Below are positions 1 through 8,620 of a DNA stretch of 64,000 nt, in pieces (the first letter of the stretch is position 1; the number at the start of each line of letters is the position of its first letter). The stretch lies in assembly GCF_002196515.1 (NCBI RefSeq), contig NZ_CP018836.1, positions 1,178,001-1,242,000 on the forward strand, written 5' to 3'. Origin of the DNA: Vibrio gazogenes (GTDB lineage Bacteria > Pseudomonadota > Gammaproteobacteria > Enterobacterales > Vibrionaceae). The position numbers and the translations under genes are program-made. Under the pieces are notes generated by a model, which was given only the letters and a program-made list of their open reading frames with translations, ran no database searches and had not been told where the DNA came from.

Positions 1-2
1 TG

Positions 3-1295
3 GTGTTGGTTGAATTTATTTTCCAGCGTCACCAAGAGGTGATGCGTCAAGAAATTCAAAGTAGGACAACAGAGGAACTTTCCATTATTCGATTTAAGCT
101 GGAAGCAACGATTCTGGCCGATATTTATGTGGCGAAAAGTTTGTCAACGTTGACGACTGTGAATGCCAGTACCGTTGCAGAAAGTTGGGAAAAAGTCTCG
201 CAGCGTATTATGGAGCAAGGGAAATACATTCGATCATTGAGTCTTGCCCCCAATGATATTATTGAGTATGTCTACCCGTTGAAAGGAAACCAAAAAGTCG
301 TCGGGCTGGATTTTCGGACAATGCCTGAACAGTGGAAAACGGTTAAACAAGCGCATGAATTAAAAGAAATTTTTATTGCAGGTCCGATTGAGAGAGGGGC
401 GGGGAAGCAGGTCATTATTGCGCGCTGTCCGGTTTTTCTTGACCCGCCATACAATCAATTTTACTGGGGGGTGATCAGTGTCGATATTGATATTGATAGT
501 TTGCTTCAGTCCCTTAAGGTTGATGAAGTTCTGCCCGGCTATGATATTGCAATTCGAGGGAAAGACAGTTCGGGAGAGCTGGGTCCTGTGTTCTGGGGAG
601 AACCAGATGTTTTCCAACATGCGTTTGCTCAAGAGATGATCTATTTTCCGCATGGCTCCTGGAGAATTGCAATTGCAGAGCAGGACAACGTTAATATTCT
701 TGATCAAGTACCTTGGTTTCAGACCAATATTGTGCGTGTGATTGGCTATCTGTTACTGATATTTCTTATTGCTTCTTTTCTGGTGATTTATCGTCTTTAC
801 GATAAATCGAATCGTCTTTCTCTCTATGATGAACTGACTCATCTACCGAATCGCCGTTATTTTATGAGTGAACTGAATCGATATTTCGAGCGAGAAAAAC
901 GCGCCAAACAACCGATGGGTTTTGCCTTACTGTGTATCGATGTGAATAAATTTAAGACAATCAATGACACCCATGGACATAATGTTGGGGATCAGGTGTT
1001 GGTGGAGTGTGCCCGACGGATTGAAAATGCGATTCGGGACAACGATTGTGCGGCACGGATTGGCGGTGACGAATTTTTAGTCTTGTTGAAAGGCGGCGAA
1101 AAAGGGGAAGACTTACGGAAAATTATGGATCGAGTGCGTCATGCGGTTGGTGTCACCCCAGTGATTTGTGGTGAGCTTGCGATTCCGGTTGGTATTAGTG
1201 TCGGGTATACACGCTACAGCCCAGAAATGCAGAGCGTTAACGAGATGATCCATCATGCTGATAATGAAATGTATGATGAAAAATCTTCGTCCTGA
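3..1295 (+). CDS. Diguanylate cyclase with extracytoplasmic sensor (5' end cut by window)
   Basis: Membrane-bound GGDEF protein predicted to make cyclic di-GMP from two GTP. The visible part starts inside or just before a periplasmic sensor region of CHASE/Cache type (about residues 1-235), followed by one transmembrane helix (about 240-262) and a GGDEF domain. The signature GGDEF is intact at residues 354-358, and an RDND inhibitory-site motif lies five residues before it, so both activity and product inhibition are expected. No second output domain follows. The GTG at position 3 is only the first in-frame start in the window; an N-terminal transmembrane helix is normally expected, so the true start is probably upstream. 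The input ligand is unknown. Confidence 0.88.
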   Translation: MLVEFIFQRHQEVMRQEIQSRTTEELSIIRFKLEATILADIYVAKSLSTLTTVNASTVAESWEKVSQRIMEQGKYIRSLSLAPNDIIEYVYPLKGNQKVVGLDFRTMPEQWKTVKQAHELKEIFIAGPIERGAGKQVIIARCPVFLDPPYNQFYWGVISVDIDIDSLLQSLKVDEVLPGYDIAIRGKDSSGELGPVFWGEPDVFQHAFAQEMIYFPHGSWRIAIAEQDNVNILDQVPWFQTNIVRVIGYLLLIFLIASFLVIYRLYDKSNRLSLYDELTHLPNRRYFMSELNRYFEREKRAKQPMGFALLCIDVNKFKTINDTHGHNVGDQVLVECARRIENAIRDNDCAARIGGDEFLVLLKGGEKGEDLRKIMDRVRHAVGVTPVICGELAIPVGISVGYTRYSPEMQSVNEMIHHADNEMYDEKSSS

Positions 1296-1337
1296 GTTCC
1301 TGTGAATCCCAGACTCATCGACAGAGCCCCGACAGTG

Positions 1338-2876
1338 TTATTGATCCGTCGCGATAATATTGTCGGGTGACGTGTTGTAGCAACTCGGCTTCCGGGGACA
1401 GACACTACCTCTGGGACAGATTAACCGGGCATCGTTGATGATGCCGCGTTCTATCCATTTGATATTGAGTATTTTTGCCAGTGTTGTCAGTTCATTCTGA
1501 ATCGCTGGCGGTATCGCTGACATCCCGCCGTTTCTGACACAGGATTCTTTCAGTTCCATCGCCATTTGCTGGGCATCACCTCCCTGAGCATTGATCGCCG
1601 GATTCAAATCAATGCCGGCACATAACACCCGATTATTCCCCGCAGGATCGACAAGATTCAGCGATTCACAACAGTAGATTCTGGGTTCATCTCCGACATT
1701 GAGCAGTGAAATTTGAGCGGAGCTGGATGACTGTGGATGTTTCAGTTGCCGAAAGACAGCCCAGTGTTGGCAGGGATCGTTGACTGTCCTCATATTGCCC
1801 CAGGGGAGTGGAATCCCGTTGCCACGATAGACGGCTTTGAGCTTCCCTTCGCCATAGGCATCAAAGTAATGCCAGTAAGGATAAGGGGAGACCACAGTCA
1901 TTCTGCGCATGGCAACGGATGGGGACACCCCGACTTTCTGATGGACGCTGATTTCATAACCGTTGCGATCCAGCAGTTGCCGGAATGGGACTTTCGGACA
2001 GAGTAGCGCCCCGGCAAAAAAGCTGGATTCGAAATCTCGCCAGGCCTGTAAGATATCTTTTGAGTTGAGTTCATAACTGGTTTGTGGATTGGCCATATCT
2101 TCCCAGCTACTGGTATGGCCGATAGAGAGAACCGTTTTACAGCCATCCTTACTGTGAAGAATATTGTGGCCGATGTATACCGCGAGATCATACTTGAGGC
2201 GAGTCGGATGATGCTTCATCACCTCATTGAGGTAAATCCTGTTCGGTGATTCAAAATAAGAGGTGACGAGTTGTTTGGCACAGAGTCCCAACTCATCTTG
2301 AACGTCTTGAGGGGCTTGTGAAAACCAGTGAATCGTGAGCCCCAAATGTCTGGCAATATCCGTCAGATCCTCAACCGTCAGATTCAGTTTTTTGAGTCCG
2401 ATGTTTTCTGCTGCGCGCTCCAGATCCGGAAAATGATTTTGTAGGCTTTCTTGATGCGCCCGGATGAGTAATTGGGCGAACTGACGACCGGTGATACCTG
2501 TTTGAGATAACATCTCCGGAATCGCAATCTGGAGAATATCTTGTGAAAACAAAAAGCTGGGTTCGAGCGCCATCCCATTGATGCCCCCCCGACTTCCTCT
2601 ATCCGGGGTGATATTGATCTGTTCCGGTTGATCGTCGAGAAACCACTGTGGGCTTTTTTGAAAGACTTCAGCGATCACTGCAAGCATCTCAATGCTTGGT
2701 ACCCGTTTGCCTCGTTCAATCATCGAGAGATAAGACACCGAGGGGGCATATTCAGGATTCAGGCGAATACAACGAGATGATAAATCTTCCATCGTCAGAT
2801 GATTTCGCTTTCTCAAATTTCTGACTTTAGTGCCCAGAAAGTGAGACTGTCGAATTAAGCTTTTAGATGCGGTCAT
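1338..2876 (-). CDS. XRE-family regulator with large C-terminal domain (DUF3612/ScfR-like)
   Basis: A 512-residue transcription factor. An XRE helix-turn-helix occupies about residues 11-70 and is followed by a long effector region. That region recalls the short-chain fatty acyl regulator group (RamB/PrpR-like) and the DUF3612 proteins of Vibrio, but the HExxH of IrrE-like peptidases is absent. The C-terminus is cysteine-rich (CPRGSVCPRKPSC, about residues 490-502), which could bind metal or an Fe-S cluster. The gene is divergent from the malate-synthase-like gene at 3045, with about 170 AT-rich bases between the two starts that must hold both promoters. By analogy with RamB and PrpR it may sense acetate or propionate status; this is inference. 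Helix-turn-helix call strong, ligand unknown. Confidence 0.8.
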   Translation of the reverse strand: MTASKSLIRQSHFLGTKVRNLRKRNHLTMEDLSSRCIRLNPEYAPSVSYLSMIERGKRVPSIEMLAVIAEVFQKSPQWFLDDQPEQINITPDRGSRGGINGMALEPSFLFSQDILQIAIPEMLSQTGITGRQFAQLLIRAHQESLQNHFPDLERAAENIGLKKLNLTVEDLTDIARHLGLTIHWFSQAPQDVQDELGLCAKQLVTSYFESPNRIYLNEVMKHHPTRLKYDLAVYIGHNILHSKDGCKTVLSIGHTSSWEDMANPQTSYELNSKDILQAWRDFESSFFAGALLCPKVPFRQLLDRNGYEISVHQKVGVSPSVAMRRMTVVSPYPYWHYFDAYGEGKLKAVYRGNGIPLPWGNMRTVNDPCQHWAVFRQLKHPQSSSSAQISLLNVGDEPRIYCCESLNLVDPAGNNRVLCAGIDLNPAINAQGGDAQQMAMELKESCVRNGGMSAIPPAIQNELTTLAKILNIKWIERGIINDARLICPRGSVCPRKPSCYNTSPDNIIATDQ

Positions 2877-3044
2877 TTGTAAAATTCACACTGTAAAATT
2901 TTTGTTGTGAAATTGTGTATAAAAATAGATTAGTCTAAAAAGTAAGCAAAAGCACGACACAGCCAAAAAAGAGTATTGCATGGTGTGGTTTTGTGAAATG
3001 GAAAGTGTGAAACGGAGAGTGTTTGCTACAAAGGGGATGTATGA

Positions 3045-3674
3045 ATGAATATGCCAATGTTACAGCGTTCGTTAGAGACTGATCGTGCGTTAAAATCAAA
3101 TGACTCATCATATGAGCAACAGTCAGGTCAGTTTATTACCGAGATGGTCATGTCCGTGGAGTCGTTGGGGGCAGGACAGACACAAGAAAAACAATTACAG
3201 GCGAAGCAGTTACTTGACCAGCTTTTCCCATTGCATGAAGGATCACATCGTGATGTGACAGGATATGTGATCGATTACCATCACTTGATGGCTTATTTTG
3301 AGGACGGACGTCATACCGGGCTGCGTTATCCGCAACATTTCGTTGCCTACCTTGGGGAACGCAATGGCCCGGAAGCAATTTTGTTTCGCAATGGCGATGG
3401 ATGTCACGTTGAAGTGACGTTAGGGAATGGCAAAGGAACGGGAATGCCCGAGCTGGTTTTGGTTGACGACATTCAATTGGAAACTTATACCCACTTGAAC
3501 TCCGTCGCGTCAGAAAGTCATGCAACGTTAGGCCTTCGTCATTGGGTCAGTTTGGTGAAAGCGGATGGACAGGGGCATCCACAGATGTGCAGTGAAAACA
3601 AAGAATATCAGTCTAAAGATGAAGCGGATTATCAGTTGGGGATCAGTTTCAATCTTGACGCATTCAGAGCTTGA
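3045..3674 (+). CDS. Free-standing malate synthase G-like domain, no catalytic barrel
   Basis: A 209-residue protein whose middle part (about residues 60-180) resembles the domain II/beta-domain segment of malate synthase G (GlcB). Matching landmarks are LFPLHEGSHRDVTGY, QHFVAYLGE, AILFRNGDGCHVEV, DDIQLE and LRHWVSLVK; the last aligns with the RNWLGLMKG region of GlcB. The protein stops just after this point, before the TIM-barrel segment that carries the catalytic Arg, Glu and Asp and the acetyl-CoA site. Full-length GlcB is about 720 residues. It therefore cannot be an ordinary malate synthase. The reading frame is intact with a good ribosome site (AAGGGG, 8 nt upstream), so it looks like a maintained gene rather than debris. 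Divergent from an XRE regulator that may belong to acetate/glyoxylate control. Role unknown. Confidence 0.7.
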   Translation: MNMPMLQRSLETDRALKSNDSSYEQQSGQFITEMVMSVESLGAGQTQEKQLQAKQLLDQLFPLHEGSHRDVTGYVIDYHHLMAYFEDGRHTGLRYPQHFVAYLGERNGPEAILFRNGDGCHVEVTLGNGKGTGMPELVLVDDIQLETYTHLNSVASESHATLGLRHWVSLVKADGQGHPQMCSENKEYQSKDEADYQLGISFNLDAFRA

Positions 3675-3732
3675 TGCGATTGCGCTTTGCTTGCTTATCT
3701 TCGTTCATTCACATCACTCAGTACACATCAAT

Positions 3733-3769
3733 AGCCGCGTATCGGTTGCCAAGCAATCCATACGCGGCT
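3733..3769. terminator. Hairpin between malate-synthase-like gene and cheV
   Basis: Perfect 10-bp inverted repeat AGCCGCGTAT / ATACGCGGCT around a 17-nt loop, lying between two convergent genes. A T-run (GTTTTTTAA) appears only about 18 nt later on the plus strand. Likely a bidirectional terminator or mRNA end structure. Confidence 0.55.
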
Positions 3770-3817
3770 GGTGTGTTGATCGAGAGTTTTTTAATGCATA
3801 AACAGTTGTATTAACCG

Positions 3818-4735
3818 TTAGCTGCTAAAAGCACGCTCTTGCAGTTTTGTCGCCCCACTCAGCATGGCTTCGACTAACTCGGTTGCGTGAAATTTTTCCA
3901 GTGCTTGATGGGCACCGACCTGACGGGCGCGATCAACACAGATCTCACTGGAAAGTGAGGTATGGAGGATAATGTAGGCATGGTTCAGGGTATCATCATT
4001 CTGAATTTCGAATGCTAACTCATAGCCGTCAAGACCCGGCATTTCGATATCGCTGACCAGAATGTCGATCGGGGATCCTTGTTCTGCTCGATTGCGCATT
4101 AATTGCAACCCCTCAGCCCCGTTCTTGCAAATCTCATAGGGGATATTGATACCGTCCAAAGCATCCGCTAACTGTTTCCGGGCCAGGCTCGAATCATCAA
4201 CGAGTAAAATATTAAAGGATTTGAGCTTTTCTCGCTCTACATCCGTCAGAATCGGAATTTTGGTCGCTTCGTATTGGGGATATATCTTCGACAGGAGAAG
4301 TTCAACATCCAGCATTTGGACGATATTGTCCTGATAACGCGTGATGCCAGTAACAAAAATGTGATGTCCGGCAGTTGACGGTGCTGACTCAATCGAGCGC
4401 CAGTCACATTCAATAATTTTTTCAATCGACCGAACCATAAATGCAACGACAGTACGCAGACAGTCGGTAACGATCAAATAACAATTTTGATAGTCCTCTG
4501 GTGGAATTGGCCGGAAACCAATAGCCGCAGCCATATCTATCACGGGAATGGTCATATTACGAATGGTGACTGTACCAACAACATTGCGATGAGAATACGG
4601 GATTTGTGTCATCGGCTGATAAGACACAATTTCTCGAATCTTTAAGGTGCCAATAGCAAACAATTGACGTTTCAGATTGAGTGTAAACATCAACATCCCT
4701 TGCGATTGATTGGCTTTACTAACGGTTTTCGCCAT
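3818..4735 (-). CDS. cheV: Chemotaxis coupling protein CheV
   Basis: CheW-receiver fusion of 305 residues that links chemoreceptors to CheA and can be phosphorylated. The CheW-like part covers about residues 10-160 and the receiver 175-300. Receiver residues are all present: acidic pair D180/D181, phospho-acceptor D229 in SDIEMPGLDG, T259/S260 and K281. Start ATG has an AAGGT ribosome site. It is transcribed divergently from the soluble BdlA-like chemoreceptor at 5121, which suggests the two may work together. Vibrios carry several cheV paralogues; which one this is cannot be said. Confidence 0.93.
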   Translation of the reverse strand: MAKTVSKANQSQGMLMFTLNLKRQLFAIGTLKIREIVSYQPMTQIPYSHRNVVGTVTIRNMTIPVIDMAAAIGFRPIPPEDYQNCYLIVTDCLRTVVAFMVRSIEKIIECDWRSIESAPSTAGHHIFVTGITRYQDNIVQMLDVELLLSKIYPQYEATKIPILTDVEREKLKSFNILLVDDSSLARKQLADALDGINIPYEICKNGAEGLQLMRNRAEQGSPIDILVSDIEMPGLDGYELAFEIQNDDTLNHAYIILHTSLSSEICVDRARQVGAHQALEKFHATELVEAMLSGATKLQERAFSS

Positions 4736-5120
4736 GACGATTTACCTTAAAAAATACTTACGCCAATAATATACTTAAATTGCACTAAGATGCGAGTTTC
4801 AATCGACTGGTACGTTGAGTTGCCTCTAGAGTTTTGTTTCTGGAACAGACATCACATCCAAGTGTCATTGCGAAGATTACACGCTTACTCATAAGCATAC
4901 TGCAAAATGGTACTTTATCGATTGTTCTGGCTATTTTATGCCCGATTTTTCGTGAAGGGGAGCTGATATTCAGTCTATCGCAGCCCGTATTCATCTGATC
5001 GCTTGACGAATTTTGCGAAGTTAACACGCTGTAACATTTATATTACTCATGTCGATATAAAGAATGTCTACTATGATAAAAAGAGTCTTGTCTATTGGTG
5101 TTGAGAAAGAGGTGTACTTC
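4736..5120. other. Divergent promoter region cheV / BdlA-like receptor
   Basis: About 385 bases without a convincing gene. It must carry promoters for both flanking signalling genes. No strong hairpin or recognisable operator was found by eye; the 80-codon minus-strand open frame inside it has no ribosome site and ordinary intergenic composition. Confidence 0.5.
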
Positions 5121-6434
5121 ATGCTTTTTAACCGCTCCCTTGTCAAAGAAAATGAAGCTTTAAAGAAAGAGCTTCATTCGATTAAACAGATGCATGACAG
5201 TCTTGGTAAAGAGATGTTAACGATGAAGCTGGACTCGAGAGGTTTGGTCAGTTCGGTGAATTCGCTTTTTTGTAAAGAGATGAAATACGAGTCACACAAT
5301 GTGGAAGGATGTAAGCTCACCGATATGGTGCCCCCGAAAGATCGTTCGACCGGACATTATCAACGATTGAGTCATGCACTGAAAGACGGTAAACACTGGA
5401 ATGGTGCGCTGCAATTGCAAAAAGGGAACGGTGAAGAATCATGGTTACGGGCGATTTTGCAGCCGATTTACGATACGGATAAGCAATTGCAATATTTTTT
5501 ACTTTATGCGTCTGAACTTACCCAAACCATCCGTGCTTCAAGAGATCATGAAGATATGATTGCCGCATTGCTGCGTTCGACAGCTGTGATTGAATTTGAT
5601 CTCGACGGGCATGTGTTGACCGCAAATGATAATTTTCTTCGCGCAACGGGGTATAAAAAAGAAGAAATTGTCGGCAAGCATCATCGTATTTTTTGTGAAC
5701 CGGAGATCTATAACTCTCCTGACTATGAAGAATTTTGGCGTGAGTTAAGGAGAGGAAATTTTATCTCGGATCGATTTAAGCGAGTTGATAAGTATGGCAA
5801 TATCGTGTGGCTGGAAGCGTCTTATAATCCGATTCACAACAACCATGGCGAACTCTATAAAGTTGTAAAATTTGCTTCTGTGATCACCGAACAGATGAAT
5901 CGGGAAAGGGCCATTTCTGAAGCTGCACACATTGCCTACGAAACATCGCAGTCAACCGATACTCAGGCTGCAAAAGCACAGGTTGTCATTCAGGATACGA
6001 TTCAGACCATGGAAGACCTTGAACAACAGATGATTCATGCCTGCCAAGGGATCAAGGATCTGGATGAGCTTTCTAAGAAGGTCAGTGATCTGGTTGGCAA
6101 CATCAGCGGGATTGCCGATCAAACCAACTTGCTTGCTTTGAATGCCGCTATTGAGGCGGCCAGAGCCGGTGATCAGGGACGTGGTTTTGCTGTCGTCGCC
6201 GATGAAGTCAGAGAGCTTGCCTTACGCACCAGTAAAACCACTTCTGAAATCGTGGATGTGGTGTCAAAGAACCAGAAACTGACAGAAAACGCGGTTGGGT
6301 TGATTGAAAATGGTCAACTGAGAGCGAAAGACGGTCTACAGCTTTCGAATGATGCTGGTATTGTGATAGCTGATATTCAGGATGGGGCGAAAAAAGTCGT
6401 AGGTGCGATCGAAGAGTTCCATCAGAAACTGTAA
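5121..6434 (+). CDS. Soluble PAS-PAS chemoreceptor (BdlA-like)
   Basis: Methyl-accepting chemotaxis-type protein of about 437 residues without transmembrane helices. Two PAS/PAC units (about residues 25-135 and 140-260) are followed by a short signalling domain with the conserved hairpin tip ADQTNLLALNAAIEAARAGD. The second PAS resembles that of BdlA, the Pseudomonas aeruginosa biofilm-dispersal protein, including FDLDG, GKHHRIFC and VWLEASYNPI; order and length also match (BdlA is about 417 residues). A redox or flavin/haem signal is plausible but no ligand residue can be assigned. I prefer ATG 5121 over 5064 because AAAGAGGTG stands just before it. The C-terminus ends shortly after the hairpin, without a CheR/CheB-docking pentapeptide. 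Confidence 0.85.
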   Translation: MLFNRSLVKENEALKKELHSIKQMHDSLGKEMLTMKLDSRGLVSSVNSLFCKEMKYESHNVEGCKLTDMVPPKDRSTGHYQRLSHALKDGKHWNGALQLQKGNGEESWLRAILQPIYDTDKQLQYFLLYASELTQTIRASRDHEDMIAALLRSTAVIEFDLDGHVLTANDNFLRATGYKKEEIVGKHHRIFCEPEIYNSPDYEEFWRELRRGNFISDRFKRVDKYGNIVWLEASYNPIHNNHGELYKVVKFASVITEQMNRERAISEAAHIAYETSQSTDTQAAKAQVVIQDTIQTMEDLEQQMIHACQGIKDLDELSKKVSDLVGNISGIADQTNLLALNAAIEAARAGDQGRGFAVVADEVRELALRTSKTTSEIVDVVSKNQKLTENAVGLIENGQLRAKDGLQLSNDAGIVIADIQDGAKKVVGAIEEFHQKL

Positions 6435-6521
6435 GGTAACAGGATTGGTGATTGGGTGTGGATCGTGACTTCATTGATGAAGTCCGCTACACTTCGCGTC
6501 CTTTAAACGGGAGGCGATTCA

Positions 6522-6800
6522 ATGGCAAGAACAGCAGCAGCATTGCATATTTTGGTGAAACATCAGAACCAGGCTGAAGACATTCTACAGCAGCTTAAGA
6601 AAGGTGCTAAATTTCAAACGCTTGCCCGAAAGTACTCTTTGTGTCCTTCCGGCAAGAAAGGGGGAGATTTGGGAGAGTTTCGTCAGGGGCAAATGGTGCC
6701 CGCATTTGACAAAGCTTGTTTCCGTGGGGAAGTGCTCAAACCTCAGATTGTCAAAACCAAATTTGGCTGGCACGTGATTAAAGTGTTGTACCGGACGTGA
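6522..6800 (+). CDS. ppiC: Parvulin peptidyl-prolyl isomerase PpiC
   Basis: Small cytosolic parvulin of 92 residues, the normal size for PpiC. It catalyses cis-trans isomerisation of peptidyl-prolyl bonds. The sequence shows the parvulin fold landmarks ALHILVK at the start, SLCPSGKKGGDLGEFRQGQMVPAFD in the centre and FGWHVIKVLYR at the end; parts of this match E. coli PpiC almost residue for residue. Start ATG follows a GGGAGG ribosome site. Stands alone between a chemoreceptor and a convergent speG, with no sign of an operon. Confidence 0.95.
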   Translation: MARTAAALHILVKHQNQAEDILQQLKKGAKFQTLARKYSLCPSGKKGGDLGEFRQGQMVPAFDKACFRGEVLKPQIVKTKFGWHVIKVLYRT

Positions 6801-6992
6801 GTGGGCGTTTTCGTCTTCTCGTTATCGGGTCGGTCACTGTTGATTGGGTGACAACATCTATCACAAGATGGTGAATGTGACCCGTTGCCGAACGCCATAC
6901 ATTTTCCAACTCGTCTATTTTCTTGCTTGGCGCTCACCACGCATACACGACTCTAAACATATGGCGTTTTCACCGAATCCGTCGATGATTGG

Positions 6993-7535
6993 TTATTCTG
7001 ACAAATCTGAGAGTGCTTTGGTCTTGCTCAGATAGTCATGTTGTAAAATATACATCCGTTTGACATCCTGATAGCGTCCATTAATAAAGAACTCTTCAAT
7101 CAGATGCCCTTCTTCAATAAAACCGGCTTTACGATACAGATAAATTGCCACTTCATTGTTGATCGCAACGTGGAGGTAAATTTTGTGCAGATTGAGAATG
7201 GTAAATGAGTAATCCAATGCTTTGTTGATGAGATCTAAGGCATAACCTCTTCCCTGATATTCAGGGGTAATAATGATCTGAAACTCAGCGCTTCTGTGGA
7301 TGTAGTTGATTTCAATTAACTCAACCAGACCGATCAGCTGTTTATTCTCATTTTCTACGACAAAACGTCTTTCTGCATTGTCGTGAATATGTTTGTTATA
7401 CAATTCTTCAAGTTCATCAAAGGATTCATATGGTTCTTCAAACCAATATGACATGATATTTCTATTATTATTAAGGTTGTGAATAAAACGGAGATCCTGA
7501 CGTTCTAATGCCCGCAGGTAAAGTTCACTTTTCAT
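6993..7535 (-). CDS. speG: Spermidine N-acetyltransferase SpeG
   Basis: GNAT-fold acetyltransferase that transfers acetyl from acetyl-CoA to spermidine or spermine, controlling polyamine pools. Near-identity to Vibrio SpeG is visible through LRFIHNLNNNRNIMSYWFEEP, ELIEINYIHRSAEFQI and EEFFINGRYQDVKRMYIL. The acetyl-CoA loop is PEYQGRGYALD. The open frame extends upstream to 7757, but only from ATG 7535 (MKSELYLRALE) does it match the family, giving 180 residues; the 74 upstream codons are low-complexity readthrough. An ornithine/lysine decarboxylase lies 6 kb away, so two polyamine genes are in the same region, though not linked in an operon. Confidence 0.95.
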   Translation of the reverse strand: MKSELYLRALERQDLRFIHNLNNNRNIMSYWFEEPYESFDELEELYNKHIHDNAERRFVVENENKQLIGLVELIEINYIHRSAEFQIIITPEYQGRGYALDLINKALDYSFTILNLHKIYLHVAINNEVAIYLYRKAGFIEEGHLIEEFFINGRYQDVKRMYILQHDYLSKTKALSDLSE

Positions 7536-7808
7536 GGAATGATCCGAAGTTAATCTTGCGTTAAGTCTTTTCATAAGGCACATCTGCCGATGTGAATCAG
7601 ATTCTCGTATAACATAGCACGTTGACAGGACAGGCACCAGAAAGCTCGCAGCGTCCGGGGTGTTGAGAGCAGGGCATTGAGAGGACAGGCACCCGAGACT
7701 CTCAGAAAACCGCATGATGCAGCAGGCTGAAGGAAGATTGGAGAATGAAATAAACATCGAGGCAATAGCGATGTTTTTGTTCTAAAAGGAAGTAAAGGAA
7801 AGAAATCA
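7536..7808. other. speG upstream region with duplicated GGACAGGCACC motif
   Basis: Noncoding stretch upstream of speG. It contains two direct copies of GGACAGGCACC (about 7629 and 7684); the same decamer core forms the stem of the ohr terminator at 19965. The repeats look like a dispersed Vibrio intergenic motif and not a speG-specific operator. Confidence 0.4.
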
Positions 7809-7831
7809 CAGACCAGAATATCTCTGGCCTG
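7809..7831 (-). terminator. Terminator of acyl-CoA thioesterase gene
   Basis: Stem of 9 bp (CAGGCCAGA / TCTGGTCTG on the minus strand, one G-T pair) with a short loop, followed on the minus strand by a pyrimidine-rich tail TGATTTCTTTCCTTT. It lies 14 nt after the stop of the thioesterase gene. Confidence 0.6.
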
Positions 7832-7844
7832 TACGGGTTGAGGA

Positions 7845-8330
7845 TTATTTCAGATATTGGACATGGGCTTCCATTTCTTCACCGATTTCTTGACGCATAT
7901 TCATTAAACGAATGGCTGACTCTCTGAGTGCAATGTCTTCCGGTGTGACAGGTAACCACTCCGGTACCGTGCTTGGTTTTCCATGCTCATCGACCGCCAC
8001 CATAATCACAATACAGTGTGTGGTCAGTCGATTTTCTTGCAACTTCGGATCACTTGCCTGAACGTCGATTGCTACATGCATGGATGTTCGTCCGGTATAG
8101 ACGATTTTGGCGGTTACTTCGACAAGGTTACCGACCAGAATCGGGGCCACAAACCGGATACCGCCAGCATAGGCTGTAATACAGTATTTTCCACTCCAAG
8201 CGGCAGAGCAGGCATAGGCGGCTAAGTCGATCCACTTCATCACGGCTCCCCCGTGAACTTTACCGCCGAAATTTACATCGCTGGGCTCAGCCAGAAAACG
8301 CAGTGTGAGCTCTCTTTTATTATTTGTCAT
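7845..8330 (-). CDS. Hotdog-fold acyl-CoA thioesterase
   Basis: A 161-residue single-hotdog protein of the cytosolic acyl-CoA hydrolase group (YciA/ACOT7-like), which releases free fatty acid and CoA. Family landmarks are DVNFGGKVHGGAVMKWID (with the catalytic Asp at its end), AYAGGIRFVAPI, and GRTSMHVAIDV. The length is typical for hexameric members of this family. Start ATG has GAGGAC upstream. Chain-length preference cannot be read from sequence. Single-gene unit with its own terminator. Confidence 0.88.
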   Translation of the reverse strand: MTNNKRELTLRFLAEPSDVNFGGKVHGGAVMKWIDLAAYACSAAWSGKYCITAYAGGIRFVAPILVGNLVEVTAKIVYTGRTSMHVAIDVQASDPKLQENRLTTHCIVIMVAVDEHGKPSTVPEWLPVTPEDIALRESAIRLMNMRQEIGEEMEAHVQYLK

Positions 8331-8620
8331 ATCGACGTCCTCATCAATTGTGGCATATAACCGAACCTTGAAAGTGTTCGAAAACGCCCATGCAGCTGCA
8401 CATTACTACAACAAATATTTAACATGGGCAATGTTAAAGAAACTTATTCTCAAAAATTTAAAAGTCAAGAAGATTAAGCAAACTTGAAATAAATTATGGA
8501 AACAGCGCTTGAATTCGATGTCGGGAGATGGACTGGATATGTCATGCTGATCATTGACAGGGGAGAGACAAGGTTCATGATCAAGTCAGTCGCGTCATTT
8601 GTTTATTATGAATGGAAATA
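8331..8620. other. Intergenic, nothing recognised
   Basis: About 290 AT-rich bases that contain the thioesterase promoter and the 3' end of the LysR gene. The 60-codon plus-strand open frame starting inside the thioesterase gene has no ribosome site and is lysine-rich noise. Confidence 0.4.

Noticed and set aside
6993..7757. Long 254-residue form of SpeG
   Set aside because: The first 74 codons do not match the family; the true start is at 7535.
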